Positions 40,377 to 50,019 are shown, numbered from the stretch's first letter. The stretch: DNA of 64,000 nucleotides from Bacillus pumilus (GCF_038738535.1 NZ_CP046128.1:3224001-3288000); one strand, 5' to 3'. A program made the numbers and translations. Notes: generated from the letters alone by a model not told the origin.

Positions 40377-40795
40377 GAACGTAAATCCTCCTTATACGAA
40401 ATCGATAATGTATGTAAATGCTTTTGATCTTCCCCTGTCAGCATATCGTACGTAATGTGCAGCAGTCCCTTGTCCACATCTAGATCAATGCCATGTGTGT
40501 GTACATCAAGCTGTAGTGTACCGAAGGGCATCGTGTAATGTGTGACGGTCGTTTCTCCGATGAGAAAGCGCTGCTTCATTTGAATGGCACCTGATCTCAT
40601 GACAAAAATTTCTTTTTCACTCATTTTCACAACGGTTTTTACTTGACCCATTTCATGTTCTTCATGGTAAGTGAGATACGTTTTGTCATCCTTCTCTTGA
40701 TACGTTCCAGTCGTGCGGAATTCGATCGTTTCAGCCGGCTCCGTCTCTGGTTTCATCACTGACTTGACATGAATTGAAATTTGGTTTTGTGTCAT
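40373..40795 (-). CDS. ywiB: YwiB family protein (DUF1934)
   Basis: A 140-residue beta-rich protein of the calycin-like DUF1934 family, always found just upstream of argS in Bacillus. Function unknown. The sequence is mostly alternating strands (for example [24 protein letters not shown]). An extended -10 promoter lies upstream (40833-40838). Confidence 0.88.
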   Translation of the reverse strand: MTQNQISIHVKSVMKPETEPAETIEFRTTGTYQEKDDKTYLTYHEEHEMGQVKTVVKMSEKEIFVMRSGAIQMKQRFLIGETTVTHYTMPFGTLQLDVHTHGIDLDVDKGLLHITYDMLTGEDQKHLHTLSISYKEDLRS

Positions 40796-40832
40796 TTTGC
40801 ACTTCCTTTGCTAAGACCCGTTTAACTAAAAT

Positions 40833-40841
40833 AGTATACCA
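40833..40841 (-). promoter_or_regulatory. Extended -10 promoter of ywiB-argS
   Basis: Minus strand TGGTATACT carries a TG one base before TATACT. I see no strong -35. Confidence 0.5.
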
Positions 40842-40919
40842 TATTCATGATCGCCTATCATACCATCATTTCTCTTCTTCACGGCGATTAAACTTCGTTT
40901 TTGATCTTCCGCCATCCCT

Positions 40920-41267
40920 TTAGAAAAAAAGAAACAGGACACTCACTAATACCACCAATCCAGCCTTTACGCCCAAGTCTTTTCTGTTGATTAAATAAAA
41001 AAGAGCTTGTACGCCTGAACTTGCCAAAAATACCTGAAAAAAATCAAATGGCACGATTTGCGTCTGCTTACATACCACCTGCATGAATAACGCAATGGCC
41101 GTCAGATAGAAAAAGCCTCGATCCTGAAACAGCCCCATCATCTCTTCCTTTGCTTCCTTTTTCGAAGCAAAAACGGGCGGCTCAGCTTTGAGCTCTCGTT
41201 TCAGCGTGAGAATGCCTGCCGCTAACACACATAAAGCGAGAAGCACCATCAATATAGAAGAAAACAT
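40920..41267 (-). CDS. Membrane protein of unknown function
   Basis: A 115-residue protein with about four predicted membrane helices (around residues 3-20, 50-68, 75-92 and 97-115) and a charged first loop (KRELKAEPPVFASKKEAKEE). GGAGG precedes the ATG at 41267. It occupies the interval between ywiB and speB where B. subtilis has the subtilosin sbo-alb genes and rapF (recall). No family recognised. Confidence 0.65.
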   Translation of the reverse strand: MFSSILMVLLALCVLAAGILTLKRELKAEPPVFASKKEAKEEMMGLFQDRGFFYLTAIALFMQVVCKQTQIVPFDFFQVFLASSGVQALFYLINRKDLGVKAGLVVLVSVLFLFF

Positions 41268-41288
41268 GAACTGCCTCCTTTTCCATGT

Positions 41289-41323
41289 AAAAAAAGAGCT
41301 TGTCCACATGAGATGACAAGCTC
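41289..41323 (-). terminator. Terminator of speB
   Basis: Stem GAGCTTGTC/GACAAGCTC followed by six T on the minus strand. Confidence 0.8.
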
Positions 41324-41336
41324 CTCTATCAAGGTG

Positions 41337-42209
41337 TTATTTCACAAATCCAAGCAGCATTTCGCGTAAAAGCTTGCTCGCTGTATTCGCTGTTTGGTCA
41401 GAATGATCATATACAGGTGCTACCTCAACAAGGTCTGCACCGACTACTTGGACATCAGAACCTGCAATCGCATGAATAGATGCAAGCAGCTCTTTTGATG
41501 TAATACCGCCAGCATCCACCGTGCCTGTACCAGGTGCATGAGCCGGGTCTAATACATCAATGTCGATCGTCACATAAACTGGACGCCCCTTCAGCTTTGG
41601 CAATACTTGCTTCAATGGCTCCAGCACTTCAAATTTAGAAATGTGCATGCCCGCTTCTTTTGCCCATTCAAATTCTTCCTTCATCCCAGAACGAATCCCG
41701 AAAGAGAACACATTCTCAGGTCCAATAAGTCCTGCTACTTTACGAATCGGTGTTGAATGAGACAGAGGCTCACCCTCATATTCCTCACGAAGATCCGTAT
41801 GTGCGTCCATATGAATAATCGCCAAATCAGGGTATTTCTTATGCATCGCACGGAAAACCGGCCAAGACACAAGATGCTCACCGCCCATTCCTAATGGAAA
41901 CTTCCCTTTTTCTAAAATGCTGTCGACATACTCTTCAATTAAGTCTAAGCTTTTCTGTGCATTTCCAAAAGGAAGCGGAATGTCACCGGCATCAAAGAAT
42001 GGTACCTCGTGCAGTTCACGATCTAAATAAGGGCTGTATTCCTCTAATCCAATCGAAACTTCACGAATACGGTTTGGGCCAAAACGTGAGCCCGGTCTAT
42101 AACTGACGGTCCAATCCATCGGCATACCGTATAAAATGACTTTTGCATCTTCCCATGTCGGATGACTTCCAATAAACACTTTTCCTGAATAAGCCTCGTC
42201 GAATCTCAA
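41337..42209 (-). CDS. speB: Agmatinase
   Basis: Hydrolyses agmatine to putrescine and urea. The 290-residue ureohydrolase has the binuclear manganese ligands in GGEHLVSWP, IHMDAHTDLRE and TIDIDVLDPAHAPGTGT. It works with SpeE, encoded immediately upstream, which turns putrescine into spermidine. Confidence 0.96.
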   Translation of the reverse strand: MRFDEAYSGKVFIGSHPTWEDAKVILYGMPMDWTVSYRPGSRFGPNRIREVSIGLEEYSPYLDRELHEVPFFDAGDIPLPFGNAQKSLDLIEEYVDSILEKGKFPLGMGGEHLVSWPVFRAMHKKYPDLAIIHMDAHTDLREEYEGEPLSHSTPIRKVAGLIGPENVFSFGIRSGMKEEFEWAKEAGMHISKFEVLEPLKQVLPKLKGRPVYVTIDIDVLDPAHAPGTGTVDAGGITSKELLASIHAIAGSDVQVVGADLVEVAPVYDHSDQTANTASKLLREMLLGFVK

Positions 42210-42236
42210 ACAAGATTCCTCCTTTTACGCTTCAAA

Positions 42237-42264
42237 AAATGCGCAAACTGTCATTTGCGCATTT
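42237..42264 (-). terminator. Terminator-like hairpin between speE and speB
   Basis: Perfect 11-bp arms AAATGCGCAAA/TTTGCGCATTT and a T-run on the minus strand. speB must depend on read-through or its own promoter. Confidence 0.7.
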
Positions 42265-42278
42265 CCACTTCGCTTGAT

Positions 42279-43109
42279 TTATTTGATTAAGTCACTCACA
42301 AATTTCGGCAGAACGAATGCCGCTTTGTGCAATTCTTTTGTGTAATATTTAGTCTCAATATCAAAGAAACGGCTGTCTTCTACAGCAAGTGGATCATATT
42401 TTTTTGAACCGATGGTAAATGTCCAAAGACCACTTGGATACGTTGGAATATTCGCTGTGTAAAGCTTCGTGATTGGGAAAATTTCTTTCACATCACGCTG
42501 TACATTTGTAATCAGCTCAGGTGTGAACCAAGGGTTGTCCGTTTGTGCCACGAAAATACCGTCTTCTTTAAGTGCTTTTGAGATTCCTGCGTAAAATCCT
42601 TTAGAGAACAGATTCACAGCTGGACCAACTGGTTCAGTTGAGTCCACCATGATGACATCATATTCGTTGTCAGCTTCGGCAATGTGCATAAAGCCGTCTC
42701 CGACTTTGACATCCACACGAGGATCGTCTAGTTTTCCAGCAATAGAAGGAAGGAATTTCTTCGAGTATTCGATGACTTTTCCATCAATATCAACAAGTGT
42801 CGCTTTCTTCACACTTGGGTGTTTGAGGATTTCACGAATGACACCGCCGTCTCCTCCGCCTACGACAAGAACATTTTCCGGGTTTGGATGAGTGAAAAGA
42901 GGAACATGTGCCACCATTTCGTGGTATACAAACTCATCTTTCTCAGATGTCATCACCATACCGTCTAAAAACAGCATATTGCCAAACTCTTCTGTTTCCA
43001 CCATTTCTAAATGCTGAAAATCTGTTTGTTCTGTGTGAAGGGTTTTGTTCACCTTCAATGTAATACCAAAATTCTTCGTTTGCTTCTCTGTATACCAAAG
43101 TTCGCTCAT
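42279..43109 (-). CDS. speE: Spermidine synthase
   Basis: Transfers aminopropyl from decarboxylated SAM to putrescine. The 276-residue protein begins [13 protein letters not shown] and shows the [18 protein letters not shown] nucleotide-binding motif and [14 protein letters not shown] with the catalytic Asp. I use the ATG at 43109 because the family starts MSELW; the frame reaches 43145. It is divergent from pbpG. Confidence 0.96.
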   Translation of the reverse strand: MSELWYTEKQTKNFGITLKVNKTLHTEQTDFQHLEMVETEEFGNMLFLDGMVMTSEKDEFVYHEMVAHVPLFTHPNPENVLVVGGGDGGVIREILKHPSVKKATLVDIDGKVIEYSKKFLPSIAGKLDDPRVDVKVGDGFMHIAEADNEYDVIMVDSTEPVGPAVNLFSKGFYAGISKALKEDGIFVAQTDNPWFTPELITNVQRDVKEIFPITKLYTANIPTYPSGLWTFTIGSKKYDPLAVEDSRFFDIETKYYTKELHKAAFVLPKFVSDLIK

Positions 43110-43274
43110 TGTCCATCTTCCTCTCATCCAATAATAAACAAACATCTATTGTTAGCGCCTTTATCGGCTATGACTATATCGATTGTCCAAGAAAAAAGTA
43201 TAGTGGATTCATATCAAATTGTAAAGAACCGCATGAGTTCTCTTCAATTTTAATGCACGCTCTTGCAATCATTT

Positions 43275-43304
43275 GTTTAAAACGGTTTTCTTTGTTCCAT
43301 ACTG
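43275..43304 (+). promoter_or_regulatory. Weak SigF-like promoter of pbpG
   Basis: GTTTA (43275-43279), 15-base spacer, TTCCATACTG (43295-43304). The second half fits GGnnAnAMTR but GG is TT. pbpG is SigF-dependent in B. subtilis. Confidence 0.3.
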
Positions 43305-43333
43305 ATAAAAAACCGTCAAAATGGGGGCTTTGC

Positions 43334-45403
43334 ATGGACACAATCATGAGTAATAAAAAAATCCGCATGACCGTGAAAACGATTCGAGCCTGTTTTTTTA
43401 TCGGCTTGCTCGCTTTTCTATTTGCAGGCACTGTCTTTTTGACGATTCTTTTACTTGCCAAATGGCAAGGTGCCCCTTCCGTTCAAGTTCCCCAATCCAC
43501 GACCATTTATGCAGCCGATGGTTCAAAGCTTGGAGAATCCAACTTTGGAGAAAAGAGATATTGGGTGCCATTAAAGGACATGTCCCCTCATATCAGGCAG
43601 GCAGCTGTAGCTGTAGAGGATAAAACCTTTTATGAGCATCATGGTTTTGATGTGAAACGGATGGCGGGTGCTGCAGTGGCTGATATTCGTGCCATGGCTA
43701 AGGTACAAGGAGCCAGCACGATCACCCAGCAATATGCACGAAACCTGTATTTAGATCATGATAAAACGTGGAAGCGGAAGTGGAATGAAGCCTTTTACAC
43801 GATCCGCTTAGAGCAAAACTATACAAAAGATGAGATTTTAGAAGGATACTTGAACACCATTTATTATGGTCACGGAGCGTATGGCGTGGAAGCGGCGTCC
43901 CGTCTGTATTTCGGGAAAAAAGCGAAGAATTTGACCCTCGCCGAATCTGCCTTACTTGCCGGTATCCCAAAGGGCCCTTCTCTCTATTCGCCTTATGTGA
44001 ATGAAGAGAAAGCCGGTGCAAGAAAGAATATGATTCTGAGGCAAATGCAAGATGACGGCATGATTACGAAAAAGGCAGCCGCTGAAGCTTCGAAAGAAAA
44101 ACTGTCCTATCGCCCTTTGCAGCAGAAGCAGCTGCAAGCAAAGCAAGCCCCGTATTTTTATGATGATGTGATTCGTGAGTTGAAACAAAGCTTGGGGTTA
44201 ACTGAGGAACAGATTGAAACCTATGGACTTCATATCCAAACGACTTTAAATCCAGAGTTACAGAAAATCGCAGAGAAGACGTTAAAAAACACGATGTATT
44301 CGAAATCAGACATCCAAATCGGCTTTACCGCTATCCATCCCCAAACAGGTCATGTACTCGCCCTCATCGGGGGAAGAGATTATGAGAAAAGTCCATTCAA
44401 TCGGGTGACACAAGCGAAAAGACAGCCCGGTTCAACAATGAAACCTCTCCTCTATTACATTGCCTTGCAGAATGGGTTTACACCAGCAACCGTCATGCGC
44501 AGTGAAGAAACGGTTTTTGAGCTCGATGATCAAGGAAGCGGTGCTGCTTATTCACCAAGCAATTATCATGGCTATTACGCCAATGACGGCATTACCATGC
44601 TTCAAGCCTTGGCGCTGTCTGATAATATTTATGCCGTGAAAACCCATCTATTTTTAGGAATGGAGCAGCTTGTACGTGCTGGCAAAACATTTGGAATCAA
44701 CGAAAAACTAGATCAAGTGCCATCACTTGCCCTTGGCACGTCCCCTGTCAAACCAATTGAAATGACCAATGCTTACGCCATGCTGGTCAACGGCGGAAAA
44801 CGTGTCAAACCAACCTTTATTACGAAAGTAACGGACGCAAAAGGCAACGTGCTTTATGAAGAAAAACAAAAACGAGAGCAAGTCCTAGATGAAAAAGCAG
44901 CATTTATTACCACCGATATGATGTCAGGAATGTTCAATGATCAGTTAAACGGCTATACGAGTGTCACTGGCCGCACCATTATGAAGGATCTAACGCGAAC
45001 ATACGGAGGAAAATCGGGAACGACAGGAGCCGACAGCTGGATGATCGGCTTCTCTCCCCAGCTCGTCGCGGGTGTGTGGACGGGCTATGATAAAGGGCGC
45101 ACCATTGACTCGGTCGAAGAAACAGCCTATGCAAAAAAGATATGGGCATCCTTTATGGAATCAGCCCTCTCGAAGCAGCCAGCCTCCTCCTTCATGCCGC
45201 CAGACGGTGTAAAAGGTGTGTATATCAATCCAAAAACCGGCGATCTCGCAGGCCCAGGATGTGAATCAAAGGTATTCACCTATTTTATAGAAGGAACGGA
45301 GCCGACAGGTGTCTGCTACGGTGCTGAGGACAAAGCCTCTGAACAAGATCCGGTTCAAGATCAAAAACCAAAGAAATGGTGGGAAAAGTGGCTGAAACGT
45401 TAA
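43334..45403 (+). CDS. pbpG: Penicillin-binding protein 2D (class A)
   Basis: Bifunctional peptidoglycan synthase used in sporulation. The 689-residue protein has a short cytoplasmic N-terminus and one membrane anchor (about 20-45). Next come a GT51 glycosyltransferase domain (AVEDKTFYEHHGFD, QGASTITQQYARN) and a transpeptidase domain with SxxK in GSTMKP, SxN in SDN and KSGTT. I choose the ATG at 43334 (GGGGG 6 bases upstream) because the frame back to 43109 lacks homology. Called ywhE in older maps. Confidence 0.94.
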   Translation: MDTIMSNKKIRMTVKTIRACFFIGLLAFLFAGTVFLTILLLAKWQGAPSVQVPQSTTIYAADGSKLGESNFGEKRYWVPLKDMSPHIRQAAVAVEDKTFYEHHGFDVKRMAGAAVADIRAMAKVQGASTITQQYARNLYLDHDKTWKRKWNEAFYTIRLEQNYTKDEILEGYLNTIYYGHGAYGVEAASRLYFGKKAKNLTLAESALLAGIPKGPSLYSPYVNEEKAGARKNMILRQMQDDGMITKKAAAEASKEKLSYRPLQQKQLQAKQAPYFYDDVIRELKQSLGLTEEQIETYGLHIQTTLNPELQKIAEKTLKNTMYSKSDIQIGFTAIHPQTGHVLALIGGRDYEKSPFNRVTQAKRQPGSTMKPLLYYIALQNGFTPATVMRSEETVFELDDQGSGAAYSPSNYHGYYANDGITMLQALALSDNIYAVKTHLFLGMEQLVRAGKTFGINEKLDQVPSLALGTSPVKPIEMTNAYAMLVNGGKRVKPTFITKVTDAKGNVLYEEKQKREQVLDEKAAFITTDMMSGMFNDQLNGYTSVTGRTIMKDLTRTYGGKSGTTGADSWMIGFSPQLVAGVWTGYDKGRTIDSVEETAYAKKIWASFMESALSKQPASSFMPPDGVKGVYINPKTGDLAGPGCESKVFTYFIEGTEPTGVCYGAEDKASEQDPVQDQKPKKWWEKWLKR

Positions 45404-45407
45404 AAAA

Positions 45408-45453
45408 GGACATGAAAAACCCCGAGATCTGCATCTCGGGATTCTCCATGTCC
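45408..45453. terminator. Terminator of pbpG
   Basis: Outer stem GGACATG/CATGTCC encloses an inner stem CCCGAGAT/ATCTCGGG. It lies right after the pbpG stop and 70 bases from the convergent ywhD stop. Confidence 0.65.
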
Positions 45454-45528
45454 TAGCTTTAACACCAGTTTACTCAAAAAACAGCTGGAATTGGTAGCGA
45501 TCCGCCATTCTTCACAAAAATTTCACAA

Positions 45529-46047
45529 TTATTCAGAGACAGACAATCCTTCTTTTAATTCATCTGTGGATGCTTCCCATAGTGCTTTATTATGACTCTT
45601 CAAGAAATCAGCCAGCACCTTTTTCGATACGTCATCCATATGACTGACGACGATTTTTCGCTTCATCGATTTATCCATTAAATTCACATGCTCTGGAAGC
45701 GACTTATACCCGCGGCGGATTGAACGGTCGACGGTCATTTCACAAGCCGTCACACCCGCATAATAAGGGCCATCTTCTCTGCGGTCAATGGTCACCCATA
45801 CGAGCCAATACGGCTTTCCGTTCGGCACCTCTTCTTTGCTTTTCAAGAATTTAATTCCTTTTTCCACGGCACTTCTTGCATGCATCGCACCAATATCAAT
45901 GACAGCTTCCTTTTCCTCTACGTCAATGATCACTGGCGAAATGTTATCAAGGCTGAGCGCACCCGCTCCAAAGCCCCCGTGTCCGTCGGTTGCATCTGTT
46001 TTTTTAATGATGTTAAAACCAATTGGTTTCTTTTTTTTACCTTCCAT
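45529..46047 (-). CDS. ywhD: YwhD family protein
   Basis: A 172-residue soluble protein of the YwhD family, restricted to Bacillaceae and relatives. Conserved segments include GHGGFGAGALSLDNISPV and the PYYAGVTACEMTVDRS region. Function unknown. It begins 12 bases after ywhC, so the two form one unit. Confidence 0.88.
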   Translation of the reverse strand: MEGKKKKPIGFNIIKKTDATDGHGGFGAGALSLDNISPVIIDVEEKEAVIDIGAMHARSAVEKGIKFLKSKEEVPNGKPYWLVWVTIDRREDGPYYAGVTACEMTVDRSIRRGYKSLPEHVNLMDKSMKRKIVVSHMDDVSKKVLADFLKSHNKALWEASTDELKEGLSVSE

Positions 46048-46059
46048 TCATTAGACCTC

Positions 46060-46722
46060 CTAAAGCAGCGGTTTCAAAATAAGATTAAACCAGTATATGA
46101 TTTGATCCCGCATTCCGATCAATGGACCAAAAACAAACTGTCCTAGCGGCGTAATCACGAATATGAGAAAAATAATGATCCCATATTGTTCGAATTGCGT
46201 CATTTTCGCCCGGATACGGGGACTGACGACGTCCTCAATAATACGATACCCATCCAGCGGCGGAAGTGGCAATAGGTTAAATAGGAACAAAATGACATTC
46301 AAGTTAATAAAGATTAAGAAAAAATTATCGACGCCCGGCTCAAAGCGCATGAGCGACTCCCCGCCAAATTTCTGAAGAAGCACGTACACGAAAAAGCCTA
46401 GAAACGCCAACACCAAGTTACTTAATGGGCCAGCAATCGAGACGCAGATTCCTGCTAAGCGCGGTTTTTTAAAATGGTATCGATTCACCGGCACAGGTTT
46501 CGCCCAGCCAAACCCAGCGACAAAGATTAAAATCGTCCCGAATATATCGAGATGCTTCAGTGGATTTAGCGTGAGTCTCCCTTGGTTCTTAGCTGTCGGG
46601 TCTCCGAAACGATACGCAACATATGCATGCGCCAGCTCGTGCATCGTAAATGCAACAACAAGCGTAATAGCGACATATGGAATAAGTTCTAATGGATACA
46701 CAAGAAATTGGTCCAAAGGCAT
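46060..46722 (-). CDS. ywhC: Site-2 protease family protein (peptidase M50)
   Basis: Polytopic zinc metalloprotease of 220 residues. The metal motif HELAH is in the first conserved helix (MHELAHAYVAYRFGDPT) and the third ligand lies in LLPLPPLDGYRI (NPDG-like). About six membrane helices are expected. Substrate unknown. The ATG at 46722 follows AGAGGG; the frame extends to 46746. Confidence 0.9.
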   Translation of the reverse strand: MPLDQFLVYPLELIPYVAITLVVAFTMHELAHAYVAYRFGDPTAKNQGRLTLNPLKHLDIFGTILIFVAGFGWAKPVPVNRYHFKKPRLAGICVSIAGPLSNLVLAFLGFFVYVLLQKFGGESLMRFEPGVDNFFLIFINLNVILFLFNLLPLPPLDGYRIIEDVVSPRIRAKMTQFEQYGIIIFLIFVITPLGQFVFGPLIGMRDQIIYWFNLILKPLL

Positions 46723-46830
46723 GAATCCCTCTTTCTTTCTATACAATGATTTACTCCATTCAGTATACTATAAGAAGTCCCTTAAACTAAAGGGAAGCGT
46801 AGCACGAAAAGGAAAAAGGAGGTTTTCGCA

Positions 46831-47016
46831 TTGCCGATTGTCACCGTTCAAATGCTAGAAGGAAGAACAGACGAGCAGAAAAGAGCTCTTGTGGAGAAAG
46901 TCACTGATGCTGTTGTTGAAACAACAGGCGCAGGTGCAGAAAAAGTCTCTGTCATTATTGAAGAAATGAAAAAAGAACACTATGCCGTAGCAGGAAAACG
47001 CATCAGCGACCTGTAA
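46831..47016 (+). CDS. ywhB: 4-oxalocrotonate tautomerase family protein
   Basis: Sixty-one residues. The N-terminal Pro1 (MPIVTVQM) is the catalytic base after Met removal; R11-like and hydrophobic pocket residues follow the 4-OT pattern. The start codon is TTG at 46831 with AAAGGAGG nine bases upstream. The physiological substrate is unknown. It is divergent from ywhC. Confidence 0.92.
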   Translation: MPIVTVQMLEGRTDEQKRALVEKVTDAVVETTGAGAEKVSVIIEEMKKEHYAVAGKRISDL

Positions 47017-47020
47017 GCAT

Positions 47021-47056
47021 AAAAAAGGACAAGCACATAGGTGTTTGTCCTTTTGT
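47021..47056. terminator. Bidirectional terminator ywhB / metalloprotease
   Basis: Stem AAAGGACAAGCAC/GTGTTTGTCCTTT (one mismatch) with T-runs on both strands. Confidence 0.75.
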
Positions 47057-47064
47057 CTCTTATT

Positions 47065-47877
47065 TTATCTGTACCACGCTTTGTTACGGTTCACTTGATT
47101 TTTATGAGCCGCATCAAAGAAATCGACTGTGTAGGAATAATCATAGTTCATTAAGCAGACAATGCCGCTGCCTTGAGGGTCATGCGGTAAGCCAAAGTTA
47201 TGACCGTATTCATGCGTAGCCGCTTTTGCGGTGTTCGCTGTTCCTTGATCAAGGTTAACGGCGAATGCACTTCCGCTCGGTGCACTATTGTATACATAAG
47301 CGATTCCGCCCGCATCAAAGTTTGGATTTGCTGTAAATCCAGTGACAAAATCGTATCCTCTGCCATCAAAGCTGCGCGAAAGGTTAGATAAAATTTGCTC
47401 TGCATTTGATCCTGAAGACGTCCAAGATCCTACGGCTTGTACGACAAAGTCCACATCATGATCACGGTTAAAGGTCACGTCCGCTTGCTCAATGATGCTG
47501 ACAATCCGCGTCTGCCAGTCACTATATTTCGCACGATACTGCGCATCTGCTACAGCATAGACCGTTACTTTCTGACTGCCTGTACTTGCCTTTGTTGAAA
47601 TAGAATCTCCTGTATTCGCCTTAAAGGTTCTAGAGCCTACCTGCTTACCAGACTCATCTAATACCTTTGTTTTCACATCTCGTTCAATTGGAGGTGCTTT
47701 CGTCAAATCTTTAAAATCGTTTGCCTTTGGCAACCCCTCACTAATATGTGTTTCGAACGGCGCATGACCATGATCATGCCCATGACCAGCACTCGCGACT
47801 GGTGCTGAAGCTGAACTTACTCCCGGTAACAAACTACCTACCAATAAAAATGACAAAAAGACTGAACGCTTTTTCAT
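47065..47877 (-). CDS. Secreted metzincin-type zinc metalloprotease
   Basis: A 270-residue exported protein. It has a signal peptide (MKKRSVFLSFLLVGSLLPGVSSASA), a His-rich stretch GHGHDHGHAP right after it, a pro-region to about residue 100, then a catalytic domain with HEYGHNFGLPHD (HExxHxxGxxHD) and a Met-turn CLMNY near residue 240. These are the metzincin hallmarks. It has no extra C-terminal domains. GGAGG precedes the ATG at 47877. It lies where B. subtilis has ywhA-thrZ-mmr, so the gene is likely accessory. Confidence 0.87.
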   Translation of the reverse strand: MKKRSVFLSFLLVGSLLPGVSSASAPVASAGHGHDHGHAPFETHISEGLPKANDFKDLTKAPPIERDVKTKVLDESGKQVGSRTFKANTGDSISTKASTGSQKVTVYAVADAQYRAKYSDWQTRIVSIIEQADVTFNRDHDVDFVVQAVGSWTSSGSNAEQILSNLSRSFDGRGYDFVTGFTANPNFDAGGIAYVYNSAPSGSAFAVNLDQGTANTAKAATHEYGHNFGLPHDPQGSGIVCLMNYDYSYTVDFFDAAHKNQVNRNKAWYR

Positions 47878-48064
47878 TCCTATCCCTCCTTTGATTTTCA
47901 CAAGGTTATATATTCACTGAAAATTCACCATTTTCCTTCTATTCAGTCAAAAACAGGGAATTGGATACACAGAAAAAAAGTCGAAATACGTCATATTCAC
48001 TAATTTTCCGGATATTTCAGCACACATTTCATCGGAAAATAGCGCTTTTGGTCTGGGTCTTACA

Positions 48065-48095
48065 AAACAAAAAAAGCCCTAAATGCTGGGCTTTT
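48065..48095 (-). terminator. Terminator of ywgA
   Basis: Stem AAAGCCC/GGGCTTT with a T-run on the minus strand immediately after ywgA. Confidence 0.8.
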
Positions 48096-48101
48096 GCGAA
48101 A

Positions 48102-48602
48102 CTAGTTCAATTCCTTCAATTGTTCAATATAAGCAAGAGCATCCTCAAATTCTTCGTCCGTATAGCGCTGCTTGCTTTTAATAGTGAAGACCTTTTCCTT
48201 TACCTCATCTTCTGGCAGGTCATCAAAGTATAAAATTGTGGAGACGAGCTCTAGGAAACGAGACGACTGCTCGTTCATCTGCTGCGTCAGTACTTTGAGG
48301 TCAGGCATGTCCACTTCACACTGATCGAGAAACTCTTTCCCATTGTCCGTCAGCGAATAGCGATATTGATAGTATCCGCCCTTTTTTTCCTTCATTTCGT
48401 CCAAGAATCCAAGGTTGCACAGCTCTTCAATTCTGAGTGTCAACTCCTCTGAATAGGGGCCATAAAAATGAAAATCGTATTTCTCATAAAAAGGCAAATC
48501 TAGCTTTTTTGCTATGTAAATCATCTTTTGCAGCTTCTTCCGTCCAACGATTTCCCCTGATTCAGAGAATACCTTCATCAACTTTGCATGCTCTTTCAAC
48601 AA
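48102..48602 (-). CDS. ywgA: YwgA family protein
   Basis: A 166-residue soluble protein with a winged-helix-like, GepA/DUF4065-like pattern (GRKKLQKMIYIAKKLDLPF, YGPYSEELTLRIEELCNLGF). Known only as YwgA; role unknown. It starts at a TTG (48602) 11 bases after AAGGAG, 30 bases downstream of ywfO, and the two are co-transcribed. Confidence 0.82.
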   Translation of the reverse strand: MLKEHAKLMKVFSESGEIVGRKKLQKMIYIAKKLDLPFYEKYDFHFYGPYSEELTLRIEELCNLGFLDEMKEKKGGYYQYRYSLTDNGKEFLDQCEVDMPDLKVLTQQMNEQSSRFLELVSTILYFDDLPEDEVKEKVFTIKSKQRYTDEEFEDALAYIEQLKELN

Positions 48603-48632
48603 ATTCCCGACATCTCCTTTTTCAGTACTTCC

Positions 48633-49934
48633 TTATCCCAATCCAAGCAGCTTCATGATCGCCTTCTTTTCTTCAGCTTTTTCCGACATATCTACAATTA
48701 AGTCCATCGGGAAATAAAGTTTATGATCGGTTCTTCGTTTACCGGAAATGGCGTCAACAATATCTGATTGTCTCGACAGCTCTTTAATATGACCACTTTG
48801 CGTCAAAAGGTGGATCGGCAGTCTCTCTTCTTCCTCCCCTGGTCTGTAGAAGTCGTAGGGCAAGTCAGAGGAAGAGTCGACGACTAAATAATAGTCAGGA
48901 TCAATGCCTGCCTCCTTGAACAAGGCGGTCAGCTTGAAATATTTCGTCATTTCTTCATTCGGATTAAACTCTGTATATTGGAACAATCGGCGGTTCATAA
49001 AACGGCGGCACAAATCAGCCAGCACGTGATCTTCTTCGTCTTCCCACGCCTGAAAATAAAATAAGACAATGGATTCATCCAGCTTAATATAGTCCTCTGT
49101 GGTGACATTCCCCTCAAAGATCGAATAAAAATGAACAGGGGCATGTGTGAAAATATAGCCCGTTTCATGCAGCTCTTTTGCACGATGGAGAATTTTCGTT
49201 AAAATGACTTCCGCACTGCGTGTCACTGGGTGGAAATAAACTTGCCAGTACATTTGATAGCGGCTCATAATATAATCCTCGACCGCATGCATCCCGCTCT
49301 GCTTCATCACAATCTGATCTTCTCTCGGACGCATCACGCGCAAAATACGTTCCATATCAAAATGGCCGTAGCTGACGCCTGTATAGTAGGCATCACGCTG
49401 CAAATAGTCCATACGGTCGGCATCAATTTGACTTGAGATCAAACTGACCACCTGCTTGTTTTGATACGTTTTGGCAATCACTTCTGCCACATGCTTCGGG
49501 AAATCATCACTAACCCGGCGAAGCACTTCATTGACTTCGGTTTGCCCTAAAATAATATCTCTTGTAAACGATTCATGGTCTAAGTGGAAGACCTTTTCAA
49601 AGGAATGAGAAAATGGACCATGTCCGAGGTCATGAAGCAAGGCTGCACTCAGTACCAGCTCGCGTTCTCCCTCATCCCATTCCGGCCGACCTTTGAATAC
49701 ATCATCCACAATCCGTCTCACAATCTCGTATACACCGAGTGAATGATTGAAACGGCTGTGTTCTGCACCATGAAACGTCAAGTAAGTGGTTCCTAGCTGT
49801 TTAATTCGTCGCAGGCGCTGAAATTCTCTTGTTCCTATTAAATCCCATATTAATGCGTCCCGTACGTGAACATAACGGTGCACAGGATCTTTAAATACCT
49901 TTTCCTCAGATAATTTCCCTTTTGGATACGCCAT
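48633..49934 (-). CDS. ywfO: HD-domain phosphohydrolase YwfO
   Basis: A 433-residue protein of the SAMHD1-like HD superfamily, with SRFNHSLGVYEIVRR, the HD motif in AALLHDLGHGPFSHSFE and DQIDADRMDYLQRD-type metal ligand sequence. Homologues act as dNTP triphosphohydrolases; B. subtilis YwfO is reported to bind ppGpp (recall). It starts MAYPKGK with AAAGAGGG upstream. Confidence 0.92.
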   Translation of the reverse strand: MAYPKGKLSEEKVFKDPVHRYVHVRDALIWDLIGTREFQRLRRIKQLGTTYLTFHGAEHSRFNHSLGVYEIVRRIVDDVFKGRPEWDEGERELVLSAALLHDLGHGPFSHSFEKVFHLDHESFTRDIILGQTEVNEVLRRVSDDFPKHVAEVIAKTYQNKQVVSLISSQIDADRMDYLQRDAYYTGVSYGHFDMERILRVMRPREDQIVMKQSGMHAVEDYIMSRYQMYWQVYFHPVTRSAEVILTKILHRAKELHETGYIFTHAPVHFYSIFEGNVTTEDYIKLDESIVLFYFQAWEDEEDHVLADLCRRFMNRRLFQYTEFNPNEEMTKYFKLTALFKEAGIDPDYYLVVDSSSDLPYDFYRPGEEEERLPIHLLTQSGHIKELSRQSDIVDAISGKRRTDHKLYFPMDLIVDMSEKAEEKKAIMKLLGLG

Positions 49935-50019
49935 CGTTTCGTCCCTCTTTTTTTAAGACGTGTTTCTATTATATCGGGTAACTTTCCCCGAAAACATCCT
50001 TGAATTTGCTGGTGAATGT

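Noticed and set aside
40796..40919. T-box leader for ywiB-argS
   Set aside because: No T-box sequence (TGGNACCGCG-type) and the leader is too short.
47961..48233. 90-codon plus-strand frame over the ywgA terminator
   Set aside because: Runs through a terminator hairpin and antisense to ywgA; no ribosome binding site.
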